Of a DNA stretch of 35,696 bases, positions 25,788 through 34,262 are shown piece after piece. Made by a program: the position numbers and the translations under genes. The stretch is from Mucilaginibacter sp. L294 (lineage in GTDB: Bacteria > Bacteroidota > Bacteroidia > Sphingobacteriales > Sphingobacteriaceae). Numbering within the stretch: position 1 is the first letter of the stretch; every line of letters starts with the position of its first letter. Location: NCBI RefSeq assembly GCF_001636615.1, contig NZ_LGEK01000051.1:1-35696 (forward strand), written 5' to 3'. The notes below the pieces were generated by a model. That model saw nothing but the letters and a program-made list of their open reading frames with translations, was not told where the DNA came from and did not search any database.

Positions 25788-27335
25788 ATGAAAAATAAAT
25801 ATATCGTATTGATGCTGGTACTACTGATAGCATCATCCTGTAAAAAAAGTTACATCGATCTGGTACCCGAAGATTCGCTTTCGCCCGAAACATTTTTCCA
25901 AACAGACGACCAATTGGAGCAAGCTGTTTTAGCGGCATACGTGCCCCTGCGCGATTTGCTGGTGAACGATTACCACACATCAGAAATGCGTTCGGATAAC
26001 ACGCATTATATCCCTAACCCTAATAACCGTGGTACGGCAACCGTTTACCGCGAAAACGTATCTGACTGGAACAACGATGCTAATAACGATTATGTTAACG
26101 CCGTTTATCAACATTGTTATACCGGTATTTCAAGGGCAAACATTGTAATAGGCCGCCTACCAATGGCTGCAAAAGCTACTGCTGAAGGCAAAGCCCGTGC
26201 AGATGGCCAGGCCAAATTTTTACGCGCCTGGAACTACTTTAAACTGGTGCGTTTATTTGGTGGTGTGCCCCTTTACTTGAAGGAAGTAACCAAAGCTGAG
26301 GATGCCTTTAAAAACCGCTCGAGTGTTGATGAGGTTTATGCGCAGGTATTAGCCGATGCTAAAGATGCCGTGGCCGAATTACTGCCGCCAACAAAATTCC
26401 CTCAAACGGGCGAGGCTACAAAAGGTTCGGCAACCATGCTGCTGGCTGATGTGTACGTTACGCTGAAAAAATACAAAGAAGCCGAAGAGCTGTTAAACAC
26501 CCTTCCTGCAATGGGTTACGGGCTTAACGGTAACTATGCCGATGCTTTTTTAACCACCAACAAAAACAGCAAAGAGTCGCTTTTTGAGGTGCAATATTTG
26601 CAGGGCACTGCTGCCGGTACGCAGCCAAACGCGTTTGTTTTCCAATTTATGCCAAAAACAACCACCACAGTATTAATTACCGGCGCGGCATTCCCAAGTA
26701 ACACAACAGGCTCGGGCTGGAACATCCCATCGTTTGACCTTTTAAAAGATTACGAAACTGGCGATAAACGTTTAGATGCTTCTATCGGCATTGCCGAAGG
26801 TGTCAACGATGCCAGTTTTGTAATGAAAATCTCGGCAGTAAAAAGTGCGGTAGGTTACACGCCAACCCCGGGTGTTGCCTATACCCCGTTCATCAAAAAA
26901 TATGTGCACGGCCCTTATGTGGCTACCAGCAACGCTAATGATAATTGGCCGATCTATCGCTACTCTGAAGCACTGTTGCTTTTAGCTGAAGCGCAGAACG
27001 AGCAGGGCGAATCGCCGTTAACAGCGCTTAACTCAGTACGTTTCAGGGCAGGTTTGGGCGATGTGCATGAAACCGACCCTGCAAAACTAAGAGGGATCAT
27101 ATTGCATGAAAGAAGAATAGAACTGGCGTTTGAGAACAAAAGGTTCCACGATCTGCAACGCAGCGCCGACGGTTTAAACATCATGAAGGCTTACGCTACA
27201 AAAGCAAAATCCACCTATGCCAACCTGGAAGCAAACGCTTTTGACATACAGACTTATAAGTTCCTGTTCCCGGTACCACTGCCCGAGCGGAACCTTAACC
27301 CTGGTATGCCTCAAAACCCGGGATACGCATTTTAA
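25788..27335 (+). CDS. SusD/RagB-family lipoprotein
   Basis: The 515-residue surface lipoprotein has a signal with lipobox LIASSC (Cys18 lipidated), followed by KKSYIDLVPEDSLSPETFF as is typical for SusD. It contains the RAWNYFKLVRLFGGVPLYL segment (about 145-163) and the C-terminal LHERRIELAFENKRFHDLQR signature, and ends with LNPGMPQNPGY. It pairs with the SusC encoded 20 nt upstream. It shares little obvious identity with the SusD of the first locus beyond family motifs, consistent with a different ligand. The gene is intact and lies 15 nt before the first phosphoesterase gene. Confidence 0.95.
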   Translation: MKNKYIVLMLVLLIASSCKKSYIDLVPEDSLSPETFFQTDDQLEQAVLAAYVPLRDLLVNDYHTSEMRSDNTHYIPNPNNRGTATVYRENVSDWNNDANNDYVNAVYQHCYTGISRANIVIGRLPMAAKATAEGKARADGQAKFLRAWNYFKLVRLFGGVPLYLKEVTKAEDAFKNRSSVDEVYAQVLADAKDAVAELLPPTKFPQTGEATKGSATMLLADVYVTLKKYKEAEELLNTLPAMGYGLNGNYADAFLTTNKNSKESLFEVQYLQGTAAGTQPNAFVFQFMPKTTTTVLITGAAFPSNTTGSGWNIPSFDLLKDYETGDKRLDASIGIAEGVNDASFVMKISAVKSAVGYTPTPGVAYTPFIKKYVHGPYVATSNANDNWPIYRYSEALLLLAEAQNEQGESPLTALNSVRFRAGLGDVHETDPAKLRGIILHERRIELAFENKRFHDLQRSADGLNIMKAYATKAKSTYANLEANAFDIQTYKFLFPVPLPERNLNPGMPQNPGYAF

Positions 27336-27350
27336 TAAAAACTAAAATTG

Positions 27351-29807
27351 ATGATGATGAAAGGTAATCGAATCTATCACATAACAAGAGTCCTTTATGC
27401 AGCACTCTTGTTACTGCTTTGCTTAAAGGTGCAGGCACAGGTACCCGGTAAAATTGCAAAAACCGGCCAGGTGCTTTTACCCAATGGCTGGAAGCTTAGC
27501 CCAGCGGGTAGGTCTTTACCCATCGGCGATTTGCCGCTGAATATTCAGTTAAGTACCAGCGGCAAGCTTTTGGCTGTAACCAATAATGGCCAAAGCATGC
27601 AGTCGGTACAGCTGATAGACCTCAAAACTGAGAAAATGCTGGACGAGCGGGTGCTGGCAAAATCGTGGTACGGGCTTGTCTTTAGCCATGATGAGCAGCA
27701 CCTATATGTATCAGGCGGGTATGATAACTGGATACTTGATTTCAATATCAAAAACAATAAACTTGGTAAGGCAGATACCGTAAAGCTTGGGCAGCCATTC
27801 CCCAAAGGCAAAATTTGCCCTACGGGAATGGTGGTTACCAAAAGCAATAACCGCCTGTATGCGGTAACAAAAGAGGATAGCAGCCTGTATGTGATAGACC
27901 CGGTTGCACATAACATCATCAAAAAAATACAGCTGCCGGGCATGGCCTACAGCTGTATTTTAATGCCCAATGAAAAAACGTTATACATCTCCCTGTGGGG
28001 GATGGCAAAAGTTGCAGCATATAATACCATTACCAACCAAATAGAAAGCACGATTACCACCGGCGACCACCCCAACGAATTGCTGCTTAATAAAAAAGGG
28101 ACTATTCTGTTTGTAGCCAACGCTAATGAAAATACAGTTTCGGTTATTGATACCAAAGCAAGCAAGGTTATCGAAACTATTTCTACTGTGTTGTACCCAA
28201 CAAAACTGGCGGGTTCTACCACAAACGGGCTGGCATTATCGCCGGATGAAAATACCCTGTATGTAGCTAACGCCGATAATAACTGCCTTGCGGTATTTAA
28301 CGTGATGAAACCCGGCAATAGCCAAAGCCAGGGTTTTATACCCGTAGGTTGGTACCCAACCAATGTAAAAACCCTGGGCAACAAAATTATTGTAGCTAAC
28401 GGTAAAGGCCTAACCTCAATGGCGAACCCGCGGGGGCCACAGCCCTTTGAAAAGGATAATAACATTGGCGAGCATGTTGGGCAAACCGCAAAAAGCGAGA
28501 TCCAATACATTGGTGGCTTGTTCAAAGGTTCGCTGTCGTTTATTGACAGCCCCAGGCCCGAACAGCAAAAGGCTTACACCAGGCAGGTATACGCCAACAC
28601 GCCTTTTAATACCAAAAGAACCATTACTGCCGATGGTAAAGCCGGAAACCCTATTCCACGTAAGGTTGGCGAAAAATCACCTATAAAGTATGTTTTCTAC
28701 ATCATTAAAGAGAACCGCACTTACGACCAGGTGCTGGGCGATATGCCTCAGGGTAACGGCGATACATCGCTTTGCCTGTTTGGCAAACAAATAACGCCAA
28801 ACCAGCATGCTCTTGCCAGTCAGTTTGTTTTGCTTGATAATTTTTATGTTGATGCCGAGGTAAGCGAGGATGGCCACAACTGGAGCATGGCAGCCTATGC
28901 CAATGATGTGATAGAGAAAACATGGCCAACCAATTACAGTAACCGTGGCCCTGCCTATAACGGCGCGGCATCGGGCCCTAAAGATGGTTATATCTGGGAT
29001 TATTGCCAGCGTGCAGGAGTAACCTACCGCAGTTACGGCGAATTCGGTAATTACGCAAAAGCCCAGCTTAAATCATTGCAGGGGCATATGGCGCCTAAAT
29101 CACCGGGGTTTAACATGAAGATAAAAGACCAGGTGCGTGCCGATGCCTGGCAGGCAGATTTTGATTCATTGCTTACCATCAACGCCGTGCCGCAGTTTAA
29201 CACACTCCGCATATCTGACGATCATACCAGCGGGCAAAAAAAAGGGGAGTATTCGCCTATCGCAGCCGTTGCTGATAACGACCTGGCCGTGGGCCGTATT
29301 GTTGAACATTTATCGCAAAGCCCTATCTGGAAAGAATCGGTAGTTTTTATACTGGAAGATGATGCCCAGGCCGGCCCCGACCACGTGGATGCGCACCGGT
29401 CGCCTGCTTATGTAGCAGGGCCTTTTGTAAAGCGTAATGCGGTTATCCATAGCATGTATTCTACATCGGGCATGTTGCGTACTATGGAGCTGATATTAGG
29501 CCTGCCACCAATGAGCCAGTACGATGCAGCCGCTTTGCCCATGTACGATTGCTTTACCAGCAAGCCCGACAATACGCCATTTAAACTGATCCCTGCGCAG
29601 GTGGATATTGATGCCCGTAACATCGCGGTAAATGAAAGCAGCAAACGGTCAGAATCGTTTAACCTGGCTAATGAGGACAAAGTACCCGACAGGGATATGA
29701 ACGAGGTGATATGGAAAGCCATTAAAGGCGAACACGCCGTAATGCCTGCACCTAAACGAAGCGCATTCGTGATCCTTCAACCAAAGAAGGATGATGACGA
29801 CGATTAA
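27351..29807 (+). CDS. Secreted beta-propeller / PF04185-type phosphoesterase
   Basis: This 818-residue protein (three consecutive ATGs from 27351 are possible starts) has a signal peptide ending about KVQAQ. Residues about 45-370 form YVTN/NHL-like beta-propeller repeats (NRLYAVTKEDSSLYVIDP, GTILFVANANENTVSVID, NTLYVANADNNCLAVF). Residues about 440-770 match the phosphoesterase family that includes bacterial phospholipase C and acid phosphatases: YIIKENRTYDQVLGDM, EVSEDGHNW, ISDDHT and EDDAQAGPDHVDAHRSP supply the expected metal-binding Asp, Glu, His and Asn residues. It should cleave phosphodiesters or phosphomonoesters outside the inner membrane, and the propeller may bind substrate. The C-terminus is a short acidic tail, KKDDDDD. 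It is third in the SusCD operon, with 15-nt and 23-nt gaps to its neighbours. Confidence 0.85.
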   Translation: MMMKGNRIYHITRVLYAALLLLLCLKVQAQVPGKIAKTGQVLLPNGWKLSPAGRSLPIGDLPLNIQLSTSGKLLAVTNNGQSMQSVQLIDLKTEKMLDERVLAKSWYGLVFSHDEQHLYVSGGYDNWILDFNIKNNKLGKADTVKLGQPFPKGKICPTGMVVTKSNNRLYAVTKEDSSLYVIDPVAHNIIKKIQLPGMAYSCILMPNEKTLYISLWGMAKVAAYNTITNQIESTITTGDHPNELLLNKKGTILFVANANENTVSVIDTKASKVIETISTVLYPTKLAGSTTNGLALSPDENTLYVANADNNCLAVFNVMKPGNSQSQGFIPVGWYPTNVKTLGNKIIVANGKGLTSMANPRGPQPFEKDNNIGEHVGQTAKSEIQYIGGLFKGSLSFIDSPRPEQQKAYTRQVYANTPFNTKRTITADGKAGNPIPRKVGEKSPIKYVFYIIKENRTYDQVLGDMPQGNGDTSLCLFGKQITPNQHALASQFVLLDNFYVDAEVSEDGHNWSMAAYANDVIEKTWPTNYSNRGPAYNGAASGPKDGYIWDYCQRAGVTYRSYGEFGNYAKAQLKSLQGHMAPKSPGFNMKIKDQVRADAWQADFDSLLTINAVPQFNTLRISDDHTSGQKKGEYSPIAAVADNDLAVGRIVEHLSQSPIWKESVVFILEDDAQAGPDHVDAHRSPAYVAGPFVKRNAVIHSMYSTSGMLRTMELILGLPPMSQYDAAALPMYDCFTSKPDNTPFKLIPAQVDIDARNIAVNESSKRSESFNLANEDKVPDRDMNEVIWKAIKGEHAVMPAPKRSAFVILQPKKDDDDD

Positions 29808-29830
29808 CAAATCAAACAAAACATCAAACC

Positions 29831-31090
29831 ATGATAAAGAAACGCATTTTACTATTAAGCCTGGTGCTGTTTGGCACAGGCTATACCCAGCTTGCCCTTG
29901 CGCAGCTGGATACATTGCAACGGGTAGTAGCAGGGCGTACCAACAGCACGGCGCAATTAAAAAAACCTTACGTTATTTTAATATCTGCCGATGGTTTCCG
30001 TTGGGATTATGCTAAGAAATATAAAGCGCAAAACCTGCTAAAACTTTCAGACCAAGGGGTAGCAGCCGAATCGATGCTGCCTTCATTCCCGGCATCAACT
30101 CATGCTAACCATTATACATTAGTAAGCGGCCTGTACCCGTCGCACTCAGGCATTGTAGGGAACGATTTTTATGATGCCAACCGCAAAGAAAAATTTAAAC
30201 CGCGCGATGGCAGTTGGTTTGGCGAAGAGCCTCTATGGGTAACCGCCGAAAAGCAAAGCCTGCTAACCGCCAGCTTTTATTTTATTGATACGCAAGCGCC
30301 GATAAAAGGCATTAAACCAACATATTCATACTTGCCAAACCCCGCGAAAGAGATATTTGTGAAAGACAGGGTTATCGCTATCAAAAAATGGCTGGCCTTG
30401 CCCGAAGATAAACGCCCGCATTTTATAGCCTGTTATTTCCCTAATACCGACCATGCCGGCCACCAGTTTGGTCCCGAATCGGCGGAGGTAGAACAAGCCG
30501 TACAATTTGTTGATGATGCCGTTGGACAGATGGTTGCCGCCGCTAAAGAAAGCGGGCTGCCGGTAAACTTCATTTTTGTATCAGACCACGGGATGACACC
30601 TGTAGACAATAAACACCCGCTTACCATCCCGGTATCTATAGATCAAAGCAAATTCGTAACAGTATCGCAGGGTAACTACGTGTGCGTGCATGCAAAAGAT
30701 CCGGCCGATATTATACCGATGTACGAAAAGCTAAAAGCCGACAACACACCCGGCTATAACGTGGTATTAAAGAAAGACCTGCCCGCCAACATCCACTTTG
30801 GCCCTGCCGATGATAAGTACAACCGTATAGGCGATATTATGCTGATGGCTAAGTATCCGCAGGTCTTTAACGCCAGCCCTAAGCCGAACCCCGGCGCGCA
30901 TGGCTTTAGTGCTTATGAGCTAAAAGATGTGCATGCTACCTTTTTTGCCTGGGGGCCTGCCTTTAAATCTCATTTACAGATTAAGCCCTTCGAAAATGTA
31001 GAAGTTTATGATGTGATGACACAGATACTGGGCATCAAAGGCCTGCCAAATGATGGTAAAGGCACTTTAGCTAAAGAAATTTTAAAATAG
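29831..31090 (+). CDS. Type I phosphodiesterase/nucleotide pyrophosphatase (NPP family)
   Basis: The 419-residue exported enzyme belongs to the alkaline-phosphatase superfamily. A signal peptide (about 1-24, ending LALAQ) is followed by the full set of two-zinc site residues: D54 (ISADGFRWDY), the nucleophile T90 with N93 (FPASTHANHY), D207 and H211 (NTDHAGHQFGP), D252 and H253 (VSDHGM), and a late His in NPGAHGF. The family hydrolyses nucleotide pyrophosphates, phosphodiesters or choline-phosphate esters. The residues around T90 (ASTHANH in place of the common TKTFPNH) are slightly atypical but keep the nucleophile. It is in the SusCD operon, 23 nt after the propeller phosphoesterase and 24 nt before the next gene. 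The product is probably periplasmic. Confidence 0.92.
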   Translation: MIKKRILLLSLVLFGTGYTQLALAQLDTLQRVVAGRTNSTAQLKKPYVILISADGFRWDYAKKYKAQNLLKLSDQGVAAESMLPSFPASTHANHYTLVSGLYPSHSGIVGNDFYDANRKEKFKPRDGSWFGEEPLWVTAEKQSLLTASFYFIDTQAPIKGIKPTYSYLPNPAKEIFVKDRVIAIKKWLALPEDKRPHFIACYFPNTDHAGHQFGPESAEVEQAVQFVDDAVGQMVAAAKESGLPVNFIFVSDHGMTPVDNKHPLTIPVSIDQSKFVTVSQGNYVCVHAKDPADIIPMYEKLKADNTPGYNVVLKKDLPANIHFGPADDKYNRIGDIMLMAKYPQVFNASPKPNPGAHGFSAYELKDVHATFFAWGPAFKSHLQIKPFENVEVYDVMTQILGIKGLPNDGKGTLAKEILK

Positions 31091-31114
31091 TTACGTACAC
31101 TAAAATTTACGTTC

Positions 31115-31957
31115 ATGAAAAATACCTTTTTTGCTTCGCTTGTATTTTTAGTGCTGGGTCCATCTGCCATGGCGCAATCGCCGGTTGATGTTCAACCTTT
31201 GAGCGCACCAGGCAATGTTGCTATACAACCGTTTTTGTTTTCTGTAAATACGCTTACGGGCAGTACGCCCTACTGGGCAATAAATGTAAGCTCAAACTAT
31301 GCCCAGCGTACGATAGGCGCATTTGGCTATGATGGTGCCGACCAGCAACTGGCCGTTAAAGGTTACCTGGGCAACCGTTTTACCTTTTACGCTAATGCCG
31401 ATTTGGGTTTCGCCAATAATGGCCGTGTAGCCAGTGCCCAGCAAGTCGAGGTGATTCGCGATTTTGTGGGTGGCAAAACAGCTTATGGCGCGCGTTTTGG
31501 CGTAGGGTTAGGCGGCAACCGCGATTTCTCGAACGTGGGCGCGATATTTAGCCGTATCACTGCATCATACGATGCGCCAAAATGGCGCATGGGTGGTAAC
31601 CTCCGCATAGAAAAAGCCTTTGCCGATGCCCGCGACGGTATTGACCTGGTAACCAGTTTTGGGTATCAACACCATATAACTGGGCCGGTGTTTGCCGGCT
31701 TTGAAATTATGGGGCAGGACCTGGAAGGTTTTTGGGAAACAGACGAGGCCGAGGGTGGCGCCAAATTACTCATTGGGCCATCTATTAATGTAGCCCCGGC
31801 AAACTCGCGCTTTTCGTTGTCGCTTAGCGGCGGGCCGGTGTTTTATGCTACCCATAGTACAGCTGTAGCATCAGGTGCTATTAGGGATATTGGTAACTCA
31901 AGCGCGCAAAATGGGTACTCTATCAGGGCCATGATCGCATTTAACCTGCACAGGTAA
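31115..31957 (+). CDS. Exported protein, probable outer-membrane beta-barrel
   Basis: The 280-residue protein has a signal peptide (about 1-20, ending SAMAQ). The rest is rich in alternating aromatic/glycine strands (FTFYANADLGFANNG, YGARFGVGLGGN, RFSLSLSGGPVFYA) and ends in IRAMIAFNLHR, the pattern of an outer-membrane beta-barrel of roughly 12 strands. I do not recognise a specific family or catalytic residues. It is co-transcribed with the phosphoesterases (24-nt and 34-nt gaps), so it could be an additional pore or an outer-membrane-anchored accessory of the phosphate-scavenging system. Confidence 0.6.
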   Translation: MKNTFFASLVFLVLGPSAMAQSPVDVQPLSAPGNVAIQPFLFSVNTLTGSTPYWAINVSSNYAQRTIGAFGYDGADQQLAVKGYLGNRFTFYANADLGFANNGRVASAQQVEVIRDFVGGKTAYGARFGVGLGGNRDFSNVGAIFSRITASYDAPKWRMGGNLRIEKAFADARDGIDLVTSFGYQHHITGPVFAGFEIMGQDLEGFWETDEAEGGAKLLIGPSINVAPANSRFSLSLSGGPVFYATHSTAVASGAIRDIGNSSAQNGYSIRAMIAFNLHR

Positions 31958-31991
31958 TAAACATCACACACAAATTTTACTATTTAAAATT

Positions 31992-33791
31992 ATGCAATTA
32001 AACACTATATCAAACAAGTTTAAAAAAGTGCTTTGTGCCTTTTTAAGCATACAATTACTCATTGCCACAAGCGCGATACCGGTAAACGATGAACTAAAAA
32101 ACGACAAGGATGTTGATTTTTCCATTGTTGTTTTGCCCGATACGCAATACTATACATCAGAAAAGATTGGCGGTAAAAACGAGATGTTTAAAGCCCAAAC
32201 CGACTGGATAGTTAAAAATGGCGCTAAAGAAAAAATAGCCTATGTGGTACAACTGGGCGATATATCTGATGACGGCGAGAAATTCCCGAAAGAGTGGGAA
32301 AACGCAGCCGAAGCTATGTACGTGCTTGATAAACCGCAGGCCGGTTATCCGCAGGGAATCCCTTATGGTATGGCAGTAGGTAACCACGACCAAACCAAGA
32401 GCCAGTACCCGCTATCGGGCAAAACCGACCAGTACAACAAGTATTTCGGTATAGGCCATTTTAAAAATAAACCGTGGTATGGCGGCCATTACCGCGACAA
32501 TAACGACAGCCATTACGACCTGTTTACCGCGGGTGGTATAAACTTTATCACCATATTTTTTGAGTACGACTCGTATGATGAAGACATTGAAGGCTTAAAC
32601 GACTGGGCAAGCCAGCTACTTGAAAAATATAAAGACCGTAAAGCGATACTGATAAGCCACTCTATTATACATTTCAATAAGACCACAGGCACAAACGAGA
32701 AAGGCTTTCCGAAATTCAGCAAACAAGGCCAGCGGGTGTTCGACCGTTTTAAAAGGTATAAAAATGTTTTCATGACGTTATCCGGCCACGTTGGCGATAA
32801 CGGCGAGGGTTATCGCCAGGATGGTTACGCAGGTAATATCATCAAATCGTACCTGTCTGATTATCAGAGTAGAGAAAATGGCGGACATGGGTTGATGCGT
32901 ATCATGGGTTTCTCAAAAAGTAAAGACCTGGTGAGCGTACATACCTTTTCGCCATACACCCATGAGGATGAGAAAGATGGGGATAGTGAATTTACTACCC
33001 CATGGTTCCACCATACCAACGTGGCCCGTTACCTTGATTATAACAATGATCAAACTACCGAACTGATTTCCTTCTCAAAAGGCACATGGAAAATAATTGG
33101 GCAGCCGGATGTTGCCTTTGGCAAAGACGGCGATATTGCCGTACCTGCCGATTACAATGGCGATGGAAAAGCAGAGCTTGCCGTTTACCGCCCATCCGAA
33201 GGGGCATTTTACATGCAGGATGGTAAAATTATAAAACTTGGCCAGGACGGTGATATACCGGTGGTTGGAGATTATGATGGTGATGGCTTTGCCGATGCCG
33301 CAGTTTACCGCCCATCAAACATGACCTGGTATATCAACGGATTGGATAGTTTTAAATTCGGAGCTAAAGGTGCTATCCCCGTTCCTGCCGATTATGACGG
33401 CGACGGGATCACCGATATAGGTTTCTTTAATACAAAGAACTCGCTTTGGCAGATAGACCGCATGGGCAATATCCCTTTACAATTAAAGCATGTTCCGGGT
33501 GATATCCCTGTCCCGGCAGATTATGATGGCGATGGCAGGGCAGAAATGGCTGTGTTCCGCCCCTCAACAGGTGAGTGGATCATTGATAAGATGAAAGAGC
33601 CCATAAAATTCGGCCAGCCCTGCGACGTGCCGCTTCCCGGCAATTATTTTAAGGATGGCAAAGCCCACCCGGCTGTATTAAGAAATGGTAAGGTTTATCT
33701 GCAGGATAACAGAATGGTAAATGCGGGTAAAGTTGATGTGAATTCTTTGATTAACCTGCCGTATCATATACGCAAGTTCTTTATTCAATAA
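31992..33791 (+). CDS. Calcineurin-like metallophosphoesterase with FG-GAP-type repeats
   Basis: The 599-residue exported protein has an N-terminal hydrophobic signal (about 12-30), a calcineurin-like phosphoesterase domain (about 43-320) and a C-terminal repeat domain (about 345-570). Metal-binding motifs are visible: D50-x-Q52 (VVLPDTQYY), D90 (QLGD), N131 and H132 (GNHD), a His in LISHS and a His in LSGHVGD. D-x-Q replaces the more usual D-x-H, as in some subfamilies. The C-terminal part has five roughly 48-residue repeats with cores such as DYNGDGKAE, DYDGDGFAD, DYDGDGITD and DYDGDGRAE, calcium-binding FG-GAP/VCBS-type loops. The last copy (NYFKDGKAH) is degenerate. It is the last gene of the operon, followed by a terminator at 33832. 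It probably acts on polymer-bound phosphate, with the repeats as a binding or rigid spacer module. Confidence 0.88.
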   Translation: MQLNTISNKFKKVLCAFLSIQLLIATSAIPVNDELKNDKDVDFSIVVLPDTQYYTSEKIGGKNEMFKAQTDWIVKNGAKEKIAYVVQLGDISDDGEKFPKEWENAAEAMYVLDKPQAGYPQGIPYGMAVGNHDQTKSQYPLSGKTDQYNKYFGIGHFKNKPWYGGHYRDNNDSHYDLFTAGGINFITIFFEYDSYDEDIEGLNDWASQLLEKYKDRKAILISHSIIHFNKTTGTNEKGFPKFSKQGQRVFDRFKRYKNVFMTLSGHVGDNGEGYRQDGYAGNIIKSYLSDYQSRENGGHGLMRIMGFSKSKDLVSVHTFSPYTHEDEKDGDSEFTTPWFHHTNVARYLDYNNDQTTELISFSKGTWKIIGQPDVAFGKDGDIAVPADYNGDGKAELAVYRPSEGAFYMQDGKIIKLGQDGDIPVVGDYDGDGFADAAVYRPSNMTWYINGLDSFKFGAKGAIPVPADYDGDGITDIGFFNTKNSLWQIDRMGNIPLQLKHVPGDIPVPADYDGDGRAEMAVFRPSTGEWIIDKMKEPIKFGQPCDVPLPGNYFKDGKAHPAVLRNGKVYLQDNRMVNAGKVDVNSLINLPYHIRKFFIQ

Positions 33792-33807
33792 TATCAATAT
33801 AGACTTA

Positions 33808-33820
33808 CTGTCTCTTATAC
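33808..33820 (-). other. Internal 13-base match to Tn5 mosaic end
   Basis: CTGTCTCTTATAC equals the first 13 of the 19 bases found as adapter at the right contig end; the next bases (GCC) diverge. It lies 17 nt after the last phosphoesterase gene, where intact genes give way to gene fragments. It may be residual adapter at a false join, or chance. Confidence 0.5.
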
Positions 33821-33831
33821 GCCTTAAAACA

Positions 33832-33871
33832 AACAAAAAGCCTATTTCTGTTAGGAAATGAGCTTTTTGTT
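33832..33871. terminator. Bidirectional terminator hairpin
   Basis: CAAAAAGC (33834-33841) pairs with GCTTTTTG (33862-33869), and ATTTC (33844-33848) with GAAAT (33855-33859). One mismatch and one G-T pair separate the two stems, and the loop is 6 nt. A- and T-runs on the arms allow function in both directions: for the phosphoesterase operon and for the tRNA-like fragment on the other strand. Confidence 0.7.
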
Positions 33872-33880
33872 ATTGTGGTA

Positions 33881-33905
33881 TTTGCAGACGGGGACTCGAA
33901 CCGAG
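33881..33905 (-). other. tRNA 3'-end fragment, possible attachment-site remnant
   Basis: Read on the minus strand, CTCGGTTCGAGTCCCCGTCT is followed by GCAAA, which contains the T-loop consensus GTTCGAGTCC plus a 3' acceptor-like end. The 5' three quarters of a tRNA should lie to the right (33906 to about 33965) but are absent, and the left part of the T-stem no longer pairs fully. A terminator sits just downstream in the tRNA direction. Short tRNA 3' ends of this kind are typical attachment cores of tyrosine-recombinase elements. No integrase is visible here. Confidence 0.55.
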
Positions 33906-33982
33906 TTCTATATTGCCCTTGTTTTCAATTATTTACAATCTTTAAGATGTGGTAATTCCCGAATTTCCCACAATCGATTTGA

Positions 33983-34195
33983 TACAGTTTGAATCCTAAT
34001 GAAGTCATACACCGGGTATCCGCGATCGCTTCTTCCGTACTTACAGTGATGCCACACGCCGGTGTGGTATTGACACTTTTCGCTTTGACAGGACTGAACC
34101 ATAAAAATGCATTTAAAGATCTGTTCATAGGAATGACACTGGCAAATTTGCTGGCGCTGGTAGCGGTTATTGTAGCGGCGCAATTTATGCATTAG
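33983..34195 (+). pseudogene. C-terminal fragment of a GntP-like permease
   Basis: The frame is closed upstream by TGA at 33980-33982 and has no ATG at its start; its first possible initiator is TTG 33989. The roughly 70 residues NPNEVIHRVSAIASS, VMPHAGVVLTLFALTGLNHK and the final hydrophobic helix LANLLALVAVIVAAQF resemble the C-terminal end of GntP-family gluconate/sugar-acid permeases, where a similar PHNGAV-like turn and GLTH motif occur. Full-length members have about 430 residues with 12-14 membrane segments, so over 80 percent is missing. It begins about 80 nt from the tRNA-like fragment, consistent with a deletion, insertion or assembly junction. The family call rests on a short region. 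Confidence 0.6.
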
Positions 34196-34262
34196 CGCTG
34201 AATTAATATATGCAATCTGTTTTTTTAATTCAGCCTAAAACGATGGTCATAATTAATTGCCT

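Noticed and set aside
27947..28525. 192-codon antisense ORF within the propeller phosphoesterase gene.
   Set aside because: It is fully contained in a well-supported gene on the other strand and its translation shows no domain; a shadow frame.
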